This document shows, one piece after another, positions 33,877 to 42,226 of a stretch of 64,000 nt of DNA (its first letter is position 1; each line of letters begins with the position of its first letter). The position numbers were made by a program, and so were the translations under genes. The notes beneath the pieces were generated by a model. The model was not told the DNA's origin, did not search any database, and worked only from the letters and a program-made list of their open reading frames with translations. This DNA comes from Aquimarina aggregata (GTDB lineage Bacteria; Bacteroidota; Bacteroidia; Flavobacteriales; Flavobacteriaceae), in NCBI RefSeq assembly GCF_001632745.1, contig NZ_LQRT01000060.1:124001-188000 (forward strand), in the 5' to 3' direction.

Positions 33877-34530
33877 ATTTTATGTTTTTTGATTTATCCG
33901 GTTAAAAGTATAATGATCGAAAAAATAAAAATGCAATTTTAGGCCTGTAGAAGTCCTAATAAAGGGCAGATACATAAATCAGGACGTTTTTTTTAAGCTT
34001 TCTAAAGACTATGAATGGGGTAAAGAAAAGAGAGACTATTTAAAAAATTAGTAACATGTTCTTGATAGAGCATATAAATTTTTAGACTAGATACAAGCTT
34101 ACTTAAAATAAAACATATGACCCTGAGTTCGATTTATATTCTACTGGTCACTTATTTGTTATCTACATCTGTCTGGTCGAGCGTAGTCGAGACCTTTAGA
34201 TTTTACTAAAAATAACCTCTCGACTACGCTCGAGGTAACAGAGAAAAAGAATAATCATTTAAAATCAAACAATTAACAATCGAACTCAGGTTATGATAAA
34301 AAGATGTAATCAAAGTCACCGATACTTTTTTATTCTCTTGAATAGTAAAAGAACTTTTTGTTAATTTCCTTCCGAAAAAAAACATCTAATGTAAAAATGA
34401 TATGTTCTTCATGATATAAAACCGGTAGAATTTTATGGACAATTATTGCAAAATATAACCTTTGGTATTAAGACAAGAATACACCGATTTACTAGTTTTT
34501 TTGAAAGTGATTAACTATATATTTCTTAGG
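33877..34530. other. Intergenic region holding a nested palindromic repeat
   Basis: About 650 bases without a gene. The main content is the two-layer palindrome at 34122-34290 (separate entry). The rest is AT-rich with no frame or motif I can support. Confidence 0.6.
34122..34290. repeat. Nested palindromic (REP/MITE-like) repeat, copy 1
   Basis: Outer arms CCTGAGTTCGATT (34122-34134) and AATCGAACTCAGG (34278-34290) are perfectly complementary. They enclose a second perfect 16-bp hairpin, TCGAGCGTAGTCGAGA (34177-34192) with its complement at 34218-34233. A related element with the same design is at 48497-48631. There is no transposase and no coding capacity. Confidence 0.8.
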
Positions 34531-35922
34531 TTAATGTTTTCTAGAAATCCATTCGTTAAAATCAACATAACCCAATACTGTGTTTGGAATAGGGTGTGCT
34601 GTCAAATTCTCTTGAAGAGTAAGAAACTCTTTTCTTTTTTCAGAGTTACTATGTTCTACTGTTTTAGAAATAAATTTCAATAGTATTTTCTCATAGAAAT
34701 CTATGTTTTTTTCTTTTTTTAGATGTTTTTTCATAGAATCCACGAGATAACGTAACGTAAATCCATTGCCAAGTTCATAATGCACTAATAGATTTAACCA
34801 GTAGGTATACGTTATTAAGTCTTTACGGTCTTTTTTAGTTTGATGATTTAAGATTTCATTAATCCATCGTAGCGCCTTTTTATTATCTTTTTTTAGAAAA
34901 TAAATAGTAGCAAACTGAAAGGAAAAAGACAATCTGTAAGTCGAAGGCATTAGCGTGTTATGTTGCTGCATAAAATCCTGAATTTCTTCTATGATTTCAT
35001 GAGTAGTGTGTAATTCTTTAAGGTTTCTATGGATTTCAAGTTCGATATTGTAAAGGCGTAGCTTTTCTTTAATAAAAGATGCAGAAATAGTTTGTACTGC
35101 GTGGGCCTTTTGTTTTAAAACTAAAATTCTAACAAAAGCTTCTTTGTATTGTTTCTTGTAGACCAAAAAACCTAGAAGATTATTGCTAATCGAAAAATAC
35201 ATGGTAAAGTATTCTTTAAGTAACTCGGGGTGCTGTTCCCATTCTTTTATTAGGTCCTCAATACTTCGCTTCGCTTTGTTATGATCTTTAGAAAGTAGTG
35301 ATTTACGGTATTTGTGTAGTGCTTTTAAGGTTCTGTTTTGAAGAGAAGCACTTTTTTTATGAGATAAAGAAAACTGTGAAGGATCTATATTAGCCAGTAA
35401 AAGATCAATGTATTCTTGAGTAGATTTAACAATATTCTTTTGTTCTAGGGTGATTGCTTTTAAAGTCGAAAAGTCTTGTGGAAACATAGCTTGATGTACT
35501 TTTCTCTTCCATTCTTGAATATGAAATAAAAGAATTTCCTGTTCAAAGTGTTTCGCTTTTTTTTCGGCTCTTTTAAGTTCACTTTCACAAATAGAGTATT
35601 GTCCCTTATGAAATAAAATTTCAACATTACGAATGATATCCAGAAGCTCGGCGTTTTTAGAGATATGAGCATGGTAATTTCTTAAAGCCTGCAAAATACG
35701 ATGCTTTAAGTAGTTCTTTATGGTAGTAAGTTGTGTTACAAATGCTTTGTCTTTAAAAAGTAGTTTTATTTTGGATTCATCATAGGTTTTTTGTGCTTCG
35801 ATTGCATCAAACAAAATCAGATACTCGGCGGCATCACTTCCTTGAGCACTTACCTTAAAATAACGCTTTTCACTTTTACTCAAAGATTGGATCAAATAAA
35901 ACAACTCTTCTTTTTTCTTCAT
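34531..35922 (-). CDS. Cytoplasmic helical-repeat protein of unknown function
   Basis: 463 residues, no signal peptide. The sequence is almost wholly helical, with repeated pairs of amphipathic helices similar to TPR/SEL1-like solenoids (for example QYSICESELKRAEKKAKHFE, KQYKEAFVRILVLKQKAHAV). The start MKKKEELFYLIQSLSKSEKRYFK resembles hypothetical proteins widespread in Bacteroidota. No catalytic motif. Single gene divergent from the VOC protein. Role unknown; a protein-protein scaffold is the safest guess. Confidence 0.72.
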   Translation of the reverse strand: MKKKEELFYLIQSLSKSEKRYFKVSAQGSDAAEYLILFDAIEAQKTYDESKIKLLFKDKAFVTQLTTIKNYLKHRILQALRNYHAHISKNAELLDIIRNVEILFHKGQYSICESELKRAEKKAKHFEQEILLFHIQEWKRKVHQAMFPQDFSTLKAITLEQKNIVKSTQEYIDLLLANIDPSQFSLSHKKSASLQNRTLKALHKYRKSLLSKDHNKAKRSIEDLIKEWEQHPELLKEYFTMYFSISNNLLGFLVYKKQYKEAFVRILVLKQKAHAVQTISASFIKEKLRLYNIELEIHRNLKELHTTHEIIEEIQDFMQQHNTLMPSTYRLSFSFQFATIYFLKKDNKKALRWINEILNHQTKKDRKDLITYTYWLNLLVHYELGNGFTLRYLVDSMKKHLKKEKNIDFYEKILLKFISKTVEHSNSEKRKEFLTLQENLTAHPIPNTVLGYVDFNEWISRKH

Positions 35923-35976
35923 TTTAGAAACCTATGTTTTTTCAAAAATATAATTTTTTTCGTTTATATGATCAGG

Positions 35977-35984
35977 TATCTTTG
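35977..35984 (+). promoter_or_regulatory. Candidate -7 element (TATCTTTG) for VOC gene
   Basis: An exact TAnnTTTG match 31 bases before the ATG, which would give a leader of roughly 25 bases. The -33 region is T-rich but has no exact TTG. Confidence 0.45.
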
Positions 35985-36015
35985 AAATAGTATTCATCAA
36001 TAAAATATAACTATT

Positions 36016-36378
36016 ATGTCTAATGCAATTAGCTGGTTTGAAATACCAAGTACTAATTTTGAAAGAGCAGTTCAGTTTTATAACGAATTGCTTGAAGTTG
36101 AATTACAACCTATGGAACTCGATTTTAAAATGGCATTCTTTCCATACAAAGATGGAGGAGTAGGAGGTTGTGTCACCCATGGTAACGGAAATAAACCTTC
36201 GCAAGAAGGTACGTTTGCCTATCTTAATGGAGGTGATGATCTTGCTGTACCTTTAGCCAGAGTAGAAAAAGCAGGGGGTAAAGTTGTTATGCCTAAAACT
36301 TCTCTGGGAGAAAATGGATTTATGGCTATTTTTTTAGATACTGAAGGCAATAGGGTGGCTTTTCATTCTATGAAATAA
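36016..36378 (+). CDS. VOC-family (glyoxalase/dioxygenase-fold) protein
   Basis: 120 residues with one vicinal-oxygen-chelate module pair: SWFEIPSTNFERAVQFYNELLEVEL at the start and GFMAIFLDTEGNRVAFHS at the end. This resembles the YaeR/PhnB-like single-domain group, which often dimerises and binds a divalent metal. Substrate unknown. A terminator-like hairpin follows. Confidence 0.88.
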   Translation: MSNAISWFEIPSTNFERAVQFYNELLEVELQPMELDFKMAFFPYKDGGVGGCVTHGNGNKPSQEGTFAYLNGGDDLAVPLARVEKAGGKVVMPKTSLGENGFMAIFLDTEGNRVAFHSMK

Positions 36379-36395
36379 TATGTAACGTTTTAAAG

Positions 36396-36438
36396 ATAGA
36401 ACTCATTTTGACTTTTTGTTTTACTAAATGAGTTCTAT
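36396..36438 (+). terminator. Terminator-like hairpin after VOC gene
   Basis: 13-bp perfect arms (ATAGAACTCATTT and complement) with a T-rich 17-base loop, 18 bases after the stop; no long T-run follows. Confidence 0.55.
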
Positions 36439-36465
36439 TGTTAAAACTAGAGTAAACCTATACCT

Positions 36466-37131
36466 ATGACCTATTTTACAGAAGATTTCACATGTTTTTT
36501 TAAAGAACTGGCAAAGAATAATCATAAAGATTGGTTTCATGCTCAAAAAAAAAGATATGAAACCAGTATCAAAAAACCTTTTGAACAATTTGTAGGAGAT
36601 ATGATCTCACACATTCAAAAGTATGATACAGAATTACAAATTGAACCTAAAGATTGTATACTCAGAATTAATAGAGATATCCGATTTTCAAAAGATAAAT
36701 CACCATACAATTTACATTATACCGCGTTTATTTCTAAAGGCGGACGCAAGGATAAAAGTATACCTGGAATGTTTCTTAGATTTTCTCCAGAAACAATTGG
36801 TATTATGGGGGGATGTTTTGGCCCTTCTAAAGAACAATTGCATAAAATAAGAACTTCAATTCATAAAAACCCTAGTACTTTTAAAAAGCTTATAGATAAC
36901 GCAGAATTTGTTAAAAAGTTTGGAGAAATACGTGGTGAAACCATGAAACGCATTCCTAAAGAATGGATTGATGCCTGTAATCAAGAGCCTCTCATTAAAA
37001 ATAAACAGTTTTATTTTGTTGGGGAAGAAGCACCAACGCTTCTTACCAATCCATCACTAATTGAAGAAATGATGAACTATTGGAAAACAATGCAACCTGT
37101 AAATGAGTATTTAAGTAAAGTAATACGATAA
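36466..37131 (+). CDS. DUF2461 family protein
   Basis: 221 residues matching DUF2461 (TIGR02453): FFKELAKNNHKDWFHAQKKRYE near the start, then RINRDIRFSKDKSPYNLHYTAFIS and GGCFGPSKEQLHKIRTSI. Cytoplasmic, function unknown. It ends three bases before the TfoX-like gene, so the two are co-transcribed. Confidence 0.87.
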   Translation: MTYFTEDFTCFFKELAKNNHKDWFHAQKKRYETSIKKPFEQFVGDMISHIQKYDTELQIEPKDCILRINRDIRFSKDKSPYNLHYTAFISKGGRKDKSIPGMFLRFSPETIGIMGGCFGPSKEQLHKIRTSIHKNPSTFKKLIDNAEFVKKFGEIRGETMKRIPKEWIDACNQEPLIKNKQFYFVGEEAPTLLTNPSLIEEMMNYWKTMQPVNEYLSKVIR

Positions 37132-37134
37132 ATT

Positions 37135-37494
37135 ATGGCATATAATGAATTTATGGCAGATCGAATACGTCAACTATTTAAAGAAAAAAAGGCAAATTTT
37201 TATGAAAAAAAAATGATGGGCGGGTTATGTTTTATGGTAGAAGATAAGATGTGTTGTGGGATTCATTTTGATAAGAAAAAAGGGATGGATCTTTTAATGG
37301 CAAGAATAGGTCCTGATGCGGTAGAAGAAGCAATGCAAAAAGAAGGATGCTTACCTATGGATTTTACTGGAAGACCCATGAAGGGTTATGTTTTTGTAAC
37401 AGCCGATGGTTTTGATCTGGATGAAGACTTAGCATATTGGGTTCAGTTATGTTTAAATTTCAATCCATTAGCAAAACGAAGCAAAAAACGCTAA
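37135..37494 (+). CDS. TfoX N-terminal-domain protein
   Basis: 119 residues like the TfoX_N family: MADRIRQLFKEKKANFYEKKMMGGLCFMVEDKMCCGIHFDKKK, then ARIGPDAVEEAMQKEG and GRPMKGYVFVTADGF. The stand-alone N-domain lacks the C-terminal TfoX part of competence regulators, so a competence role is not implied. It is immediately downstream of the DUF2461 gene. A short hairpin (CTTGTAA / TTACAAG) begins at its stop codon. Confidence 0.83.
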   Translation: MAYNEFMADRIRQLFKEKKANFYEKKMMGGLCFMVEDKMCCGIHFDKKKGMDLLMARIGPDAVEEAMQKEGCLPMDFTGRPMKGYVFVTADGFDLDEDLAYWVQLCLNFNPLAKRSKKR

Positions 37495-37531
37495 CTTGTA
37501 ATGCTTACAAGGTTTATTCGACCGATCTCTT

Positions 37532-38749
37532 ATGCCAAAACCCGTTTTAAATACAACTAATTTATTTATTGCTTTTCAATATCTCTTAACGAGAAAAAAG
37601 CAAAGTATTTTGGCAACTTTAGGAGTGATGTTGGGTGTTACAACATTTATTGTGATGGTTAATTTTATGACCGGAGTTAATGATTTTTTGGATGATGCAG
37701 TCTTTAACGGAAGCCCAGATATCATTGTTGGCGCCACACCAGATGGTAAAAAAAAGAAGCAAAATTTTGGTACGGCTATACACGCCTTAGCTAAAGTTGA
37801 AGAAATAGACCATTTCTTAGAGAATGATCAAAACGTTAGTTCTTTTGCACACCAAATTATTTCACCTGCTATCTTAATAAGTACTACCGCTCAATTACCA
37901 GGTAGTATAAATGGTGTATTTCCTTTAGAAGAACGTAAAATGGTTGATCTTGATCGCAGATTATTGTCCGGTAAAGGGTTTAAAAGTTTATTGCAAGGGC
38001 ATACAATTTTGCTAGGTGTAAGTTTGGCTAAACGATTAGAAGTCGTAGTTGGGGATGAGGTAAATATGCTACTCTCAAACGGGAAAAATATGAAGCTCGA
38101 GGTTTCGGGTATTTTTAGTTTCGGGATTACAACAATAGATAATGTACGTACTTATGTTTCTGCAAAAACACTTCAGAAACTAATGCATCAAGAAAATAAG
38201 ATTACAAATATTCATGTAAAATTAAAAAACCGTGATGATGTTGCATTAAAAACAGTTCTATCAGAGAATTTCAAAGCAATTACTACCCAAGATTGGAAAG
38301 ACAGTAATAAAACCATTGTAATTGGTAATAAAGTACGTGATATTCTAACGTGGTCGGTTTCTTTTGCATTGCTTCTAGTGGCAGGGTTCGGAATTTATAA
38401 TATTTTGAATATCACTGTTATTCAAAAAAGGAAGGATATAGCAGTATTAAAAACCATAGGATATGCCGCTCGAGATATTGTTTTTATTTTTTTGATTCAA
38501 TCTATTATCATCGGATTATTGGGTGCAGTATTTGGCACTAGCCTGGGATATTTGATAAGCTATATTATTTCTACCACACCATTGGATACTTCTGATTTTA
38601 TTATTGTAGAAACGTATCCAATCAATTTTAAATTATCATACTATATTTTAGGGTTTTTATTTGGAGTAATAACTACAGTTTTAGCGGGATATTTTCCTTC
38701 AAAAAAAGCAAGTAGAGTAGATCCTGTAACTATAATTAGGGGAATATGA
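37532..38749 (+). CDS. ABC transporter permease (MacB/FtsX-like)
   Basis: 405 residues. One N-terminal membrane helix (ILATLGVMLGVTTFIVMVNF), a periplasmic MacB-PCD-like domain (about 45-260) and three C-terminal FtsX helices (SFALLLVAGFGIYNILNITV, IVFIFLIQSIIIGLLGAVFG, YYILGFLFGVITTVLAGYF), ending PSKKASRVDPVTIIRG, the family hallmark. Its stop overlaps the ATPase start by four bases (ATGA), so they form one transporter. Substrate unknown; lipoprotein release (LolCE-like), peptide export or antimicrobial efflux are options. Confidence 0.9.
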   Translation: MPKPVLNTTNLFIAFQYLLTRKKQSILATLGVMLGVTTFIVMVNFMTGVNDFLDDAVFNGSPDIIVGATPDGKKKKQNFGTAIHALAKVEEIDHFLENDQNVSSFAHQIISPAILISTTAQLPGSINGVFPLEERKMVDLDRRLLSGKGFKSLLQGHTILLGVSLAKRLEVVVGDEVNMLLSNGKNMKLEVSGIFSFGITTIDNVRTYVSAKTLQKLMHQENKITNIHVKLKNRDDVALKTVLSENFKAITTQDWKDSNKTIVIGNKVRDILTWSVSFALLLVAGFGIYNILNITVIQKRKDIAVLKTIGYAARDIVFIFLIQSIIIGLLGAVFGTSLGYLISYIISTTPLDTSDFIIVETYPINFKLSYYILGFLFGVITTVLAGYFPSKKASRVDPVTIIRGI

Positions 38750-39414
38750 TTTTAGAGGGAACACATATTAATAAATACTTTTATGATCCGGATAAACATC
38801 AAGTACTTAAGGATAATTCGCTACAGATTTCTGAAGGAGAATTGGTTTCGATATACGGAGAGTCGGGGAGCGGAAAATCAACATTACTCTATATCTTATC
38901 GACACTAGATACCGATTTTGAGGGACAACTGTTTATACAAGGTCAGGATATAAAAAAATTGGACTCAACGGCACTTACAGATTTTAGAAACAAGCACATT
39001 GGTTTTGTGTATCAATTTCATTATTTATTGCCAGAGTTTAATGTGTTGCAAAATGTAATGCTTCCGGCTTTAAAACTTAGAGAAAAGAGTCGCGTAGCTA
39101 TACAACAAGATGCTTTAGCATTACTAGACGAGGTTGGTATTGCAGAGTATGCGCATCGCCCATCTTATAAATTATCAGGAGGACAGCAACAGCGTGTTGC
39201 TATAGCCAGAGCACTGATTAATGACCCAACACTTATTATTGCCGATGAGCCCACAGGCAATCTAGATCAGAAAAATACAGATATAGTATTTAAACTACTG
39301 CAAAATATTACAGAAAATAGGGGCAAAACAGTTCTTATTGCAACACATAATCCTAAGATTTATAAAAATTCTACCAGAACAATTGAAATGATTGATGGTT
39401 CGATACGACTATAG
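38746..39414 (+). CDS. ABC transporter ATPase (LolD/MacB-like)
   Basis: 222 residues with Walker A GESGSGKST near residues 38-46, Q-loop FVYQFHYLLPEF, signature LSGGQQQR, Walker B LIIADEPTGNLD and switch His in IATHNP. It translationally overlaps the permease gene. It supplies ATP hydrolysis for that permease. Confidence 0.94.
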   Translation: MILEGTHINKYFYDPDKHQVLKDNSLQISEGELVSIYGESGSGKSTLLYILSTLDTDFEGQLFIQGQDIKKLDSTALTDFRNKHIGFVYQFHYLLPEFNVLQNVMLPALKLREKSRVAIQQDALALLDEVGIAEYAHRPSYKLSGGQQQRVAIARALINDPTLIIADEPTGNLDQKNTDIVFKLLQNITENRGKTVLIATHNPKIYKNSTRTIEMIDGSIRL

Positions 39415-39439
39415 TTGTAACAATTTAAAAACCAATCAA

Positions 39440-39826
39440 ATGGAGTCTCATAAAGCAAAAAGTATTATTATATTTGACGGAGAGTGTAGTTTATGTAATG
39501 GTGTAGTAGGGTGGTTGATGAAATTTGCTCCCGCTTCGATTTTTGAATTTATACCTTTTCAATCTCCTAAAGGGCAAGAATTATTACAACATTTTGGATA
39601 TCCATTGCAGCAATTGGAAACTGTTATTTTAATCGATGAACAAGGTGCACATACGCATTCTGATGGTTTTTTAAAGATAGTAGCCAAAATTCCAAGATGG
39701 AGAGTTGCAGCAGCGTTATTAGCATTTATCCCAAGAATGCTTAGAGATGCAGTTTACAATCTAGCCTCTCGTAATCGTTTAAAATGGTTTGGTGAGTCTA
39801 AAAGCTGTACCATAAATTTTAGGTAG
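39440..39826 (+). CDS. DCC (DUF393) thiol-disulfide oxidoreductase-like protein
   Basis: 128 residues: IIFDGECSLCNGVVGWLMKFAP carries the DxxC-x2-C (DCC) signature near residues 13-19, and LASRNRLKWFGESKSC near the end is typical of the family. The frame can start 16 codons earlier at 39392, but that lies inside the ATPase gene. ATG at 39440 is chosen because the family sequence begins there. It follows the ABC genes closely. Confidence 0.85.
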   Translation: MESHKAKSIIIFDGECSLCNGVVGWLMKFAPASIFEFIPFQSPKGQELLQHFGYPLQQLETVILIDEQGAHTHSDGFLKIVAKIPRWRVAAALLAFIPRMLRDAVYNLASRNRLKWFGESKSCTINFR

Positions 39827-39870
39827 TAACTTAAACAATTTCATTCTTTTAGATCATATATGTTCTCTAA

Positions 39871-39905
39871 AAAAGCCACACTACAAAATTTGTAATATGG
39901 CTTTT
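39871..39905. terminator. Bidirectional terminator between convergent genes
   Basis: An imperfect hairpin with AAAAGCCA and TGGCTTTT outer arms and an ACAAA / TTTGT inner stem, A-rich before and T-rich after. It lies between the DCC and SMP-30-like gene ends and can serve both strands. Confidence 0.6.
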
Positions 39906-39952
39906 AAAAGTAACTGTTTGTCTTTTACTACGACTCATTAGTGCACTATTCT

Positions 39953-42007
39953 TTATCGAAGTATCTTAATAGTTTTTGTTGTTGATTTTGATGTTATTTT
40001 TAAAGTATATAGCCCACTGCTTTTAATACCTAGTTCATCACAATTACGTGCAATAGTAGTACCACCCATAACCTTTTCGTTAAAAATTACTTTACCAGTA
40101 GTATCGTATAGGATGAGTTTTGTTGTTTCTTTAATAGGAAGATCTATGTTTAATGTATTTTCTGTTAATGGATTAGGGTGTGCGTTTAAACTTTGATCTG
40201 TTGTGCCGATTGCTTTTGTTTTTTGAGTGTTTTCTATTTTCCAATCAAAAGTTTCCCAACCTTTATCCTCTATTCCTTTTGCAAAAAGAACTGCATTGTC
40301 TGATGACCAAGATGCTTGTATCCATTTGTTTGCAGATACACTTTTTAAAGCAACTTTACCATTTCCTTTATTTTTCCATATAAATTGCGTAAGCTTATCT
40401 TTTTTTGCCGCTGCTGCGTTAACATTTATACCTTGAACTTGCACATAGTTAGCATTGGACAATGCTTTTAAAGCAATTCCTCCATCAGGATGTGTTTCGA
40501 TACTAAATTTCTCCCAACCCTGAACTGCAATTGCTCTTGCGATTAATTGTTTGTTATTGGCCGTTTGTTCTGCAGTTACGTATTTTTTATCTCCGTTTGT
40601 TTTACGAAGCGATATTGTTTTTCCTATCGGTGCATCTGTTGTATCTGGTGCAGGATCTACATTAGCTACTATTTCCCAGGAAAATGTTTCCCAGTCAGAA
40701 GCACGTTCTCCTTTAGGAAATAATATTGCATTATCAGTAGTCCAGATTGCTTGTATCCATTTATTGGCGTGTACGCTTTTTAAAGCAACTTTACCATTAC
40801 CCTTACTTAGCCAGGTAAATTGAGTCCAACCTCCTTTACCCGTAGCTGCAGCTCTTATTGGGATATCTGTATTTTTGTTGAAGACTCGAATATATTTATT
40901 ATTGAGCATTGATTTTAATGCGACTCCTCCTTTTGGATGTACTTCTACCAAAAATCTTTCTGCGCGGGTATTGCTCGTAGAAGTTTCAGCGACCAACTGA
41001 TTGTTATTGCTGTTTTGCGTAGTTATAAATTTTTTATCTCCTCCTCCTTTGCGAAATGTGATTACTTTACCTATCGGTGGAACAGTAGTATACATTGCTA
41101 ACAGATCAAATGGGTGCTGAAACCCTGTTACGCCAGGCATCTCTACTTTATATAGATTTTTACCCGCGGTTACAAAAAGAATGTCTTTGTTTTTTCCTCC
41201 AAAGGTACAGTTCGTGGTTTTTTCAGGAAAATTTATTGTAGTACTTGGTTTTCCATTAGTATCAAATACCTGTACTGTAAATTTTGCAGTAACATATAAA
41301 TTACCTTTTGTATCTACAGCCATACCGTCGGCTCCCGTGATATCTAATCCATCAGGATCTATGATAGTAGCAAAATCTATTCGATTACTTAGTGCTCCTG
41401 TTTCTTGATTGATGTCGTATCGGTAGATCGTGGTACTCCAGGAATTATTAAGATATAGATATTTTCCGTTAGGTGAAATTATAACTCCATTAGGTTTATC
41501 GTTTCCGAACGAATCTAACTGTGTAATCACCCCATTTTTATTGCGATAGTATAAATTGTTAGATGATTGATATTGTGTGCCCCAAGTAGGATCGGTAAAA
41601 TAAATACCTCCATGTTTATCTACGCATAAATCATTAGGATTATTAAATCGTTTGTTTTGATATGTCGCCGCTAAAGTTTCAAGTATAGTTCCATCGACTG
41701 ATCTTTTATTGATTTTGCCTGCTGCTCCTTCGCAAATTAATAAATCATAATCTTTAGAGAACATAAGACCATTACCTCTATTAGTGTTGCCAAAGGCTTC
41801 AGAAAAAGTTCCTGAGTTTAATGCATAAGAAATTACTTTACTATTAGGTATATCGGTAAAATAAATTGTGTTTGTTCCGTCCCAAACGGGACCCTCTGTA
41901 AATTTAAATTGATCAGAACTAAGTTTTATAGGCGCTTGTGCCGTAAGGGTTAATGTAGTAGTCAATAAAAAAAAGAGAACTACTTTGTACGTTAGGTTAT
42001 AGGTCAT
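39953..42007 (-). CDS. Secreted SMP-30/gluconolactonase-like protein with two fascin-like modules and T9SS sorting domain
   Basis: 684 residues. After the signal peptide (ends LTAQ), residues 30-290 are an SMP-30/gluconolactonase propeller (FTEGPVWDGTNTIYFTDI, NNPNDLCVDKHGGIYFTDPTWG, DPDGLDITGADGMAVD). Two similar modules of about 140 residues follow. Each begins IGKxIxxRKxxGDKKxxT, contains GNGKVALKSVxANKWIQA and ends WETFxWxI: a fascin-like beta-trefoil pattern likely to bind glycan or protein. The last 75 residues (NAHPNPLTENTLNIDLP to a TTKTIKILR end) are a type A T9SS C-terminal sorting domain. So it is probably exported by type IX secretion and attached to the surface. Substrate unknown. 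Confidence 0.85.
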   Translation of the reverse strand: MTYNLTYKVVLFFLLTTTLTLTAQAPIKLSSDQFKFTEGPVWDGTNTIYFTDIPNSKVISYALNSGTFSEAFGNTNRGNGLMFSKDYDLLICEGAAGKINKRSVDGTILETLAATYQNKRFNNPNDLCVDKHGGIYFTDPTWGTQYQSSNNLYYRNKNGVITQLDSFGNDKPNGVIISPNGKYLYLNNSWSTTIYRYDINQETGALSNRIDFATIIDPDGLDITGADGMAVDTKGNLYVTAKFTVQVFDTNGKPSTTINFPEKTTNCTFGGKNKDILFVTAGKNLYKVEMPGVTGFQHPFDLLAMYTTVPPIGKVITFRKGGGDKKFITTQNSNNNQLVAETSTSNTRAERFLVEVHPKGGVALKSMLNNKYIRVFNKNTDIPIRAAATGKGGWTQFTWLSKGNGKVALKSVHANKWIQAIWTTDNAILFPKGERASDWETFSWEIVANVDPAPDTTDAPIGKTISLRKTNGDKKYVTAEQTANNKQLIARAIAVQGWEKFSIETHPDGGIALKALSNANYVQVQGINVNAAAAKKDKLTQFIWKNKGNGKVALKSVSANKWIQASWSSDNAVLFAKGIEDKGWETFDWKIENTQKTKAIGTTDQSLNAHPNPLTENTLNIDLPIKETTKLILYDTTGKVIFNEKVMGGTTIARNCDELGIKSSGLYTLKITSKSTTKTIKILR

Positions 42008-42226
42008 AAGAATATTATTTTGTGTGCTTGTAATATATAACCTTAATGATCCTGTAACAAGATCATAAATAGAACATATAACTTATTGTATATCATATAT
42101 GTCTTATAACTTTATGAAATAGGTTAAAAAGACTTTATCCAGAAACTTTAAGCCTTATATCATACTATAAATTATAATAATTGAAAAGTAGTTTAGCGAA
42201 TGTTGGATCATATCAGGTGTTATGGA

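Noticed and set aside
34177..34233. Inner hairpin as a simple terminator
   Set aside because: It lies several hundred bases from the nearest gene ends, is enclosed by outer arms and has a relative at 48.5 kb, so a repeat element explains it better.
37135..37494. Competence regulator TfoX
   Set aside because: Only the N-terminal domain is present; stand-alone forms are common and not tied to competence.
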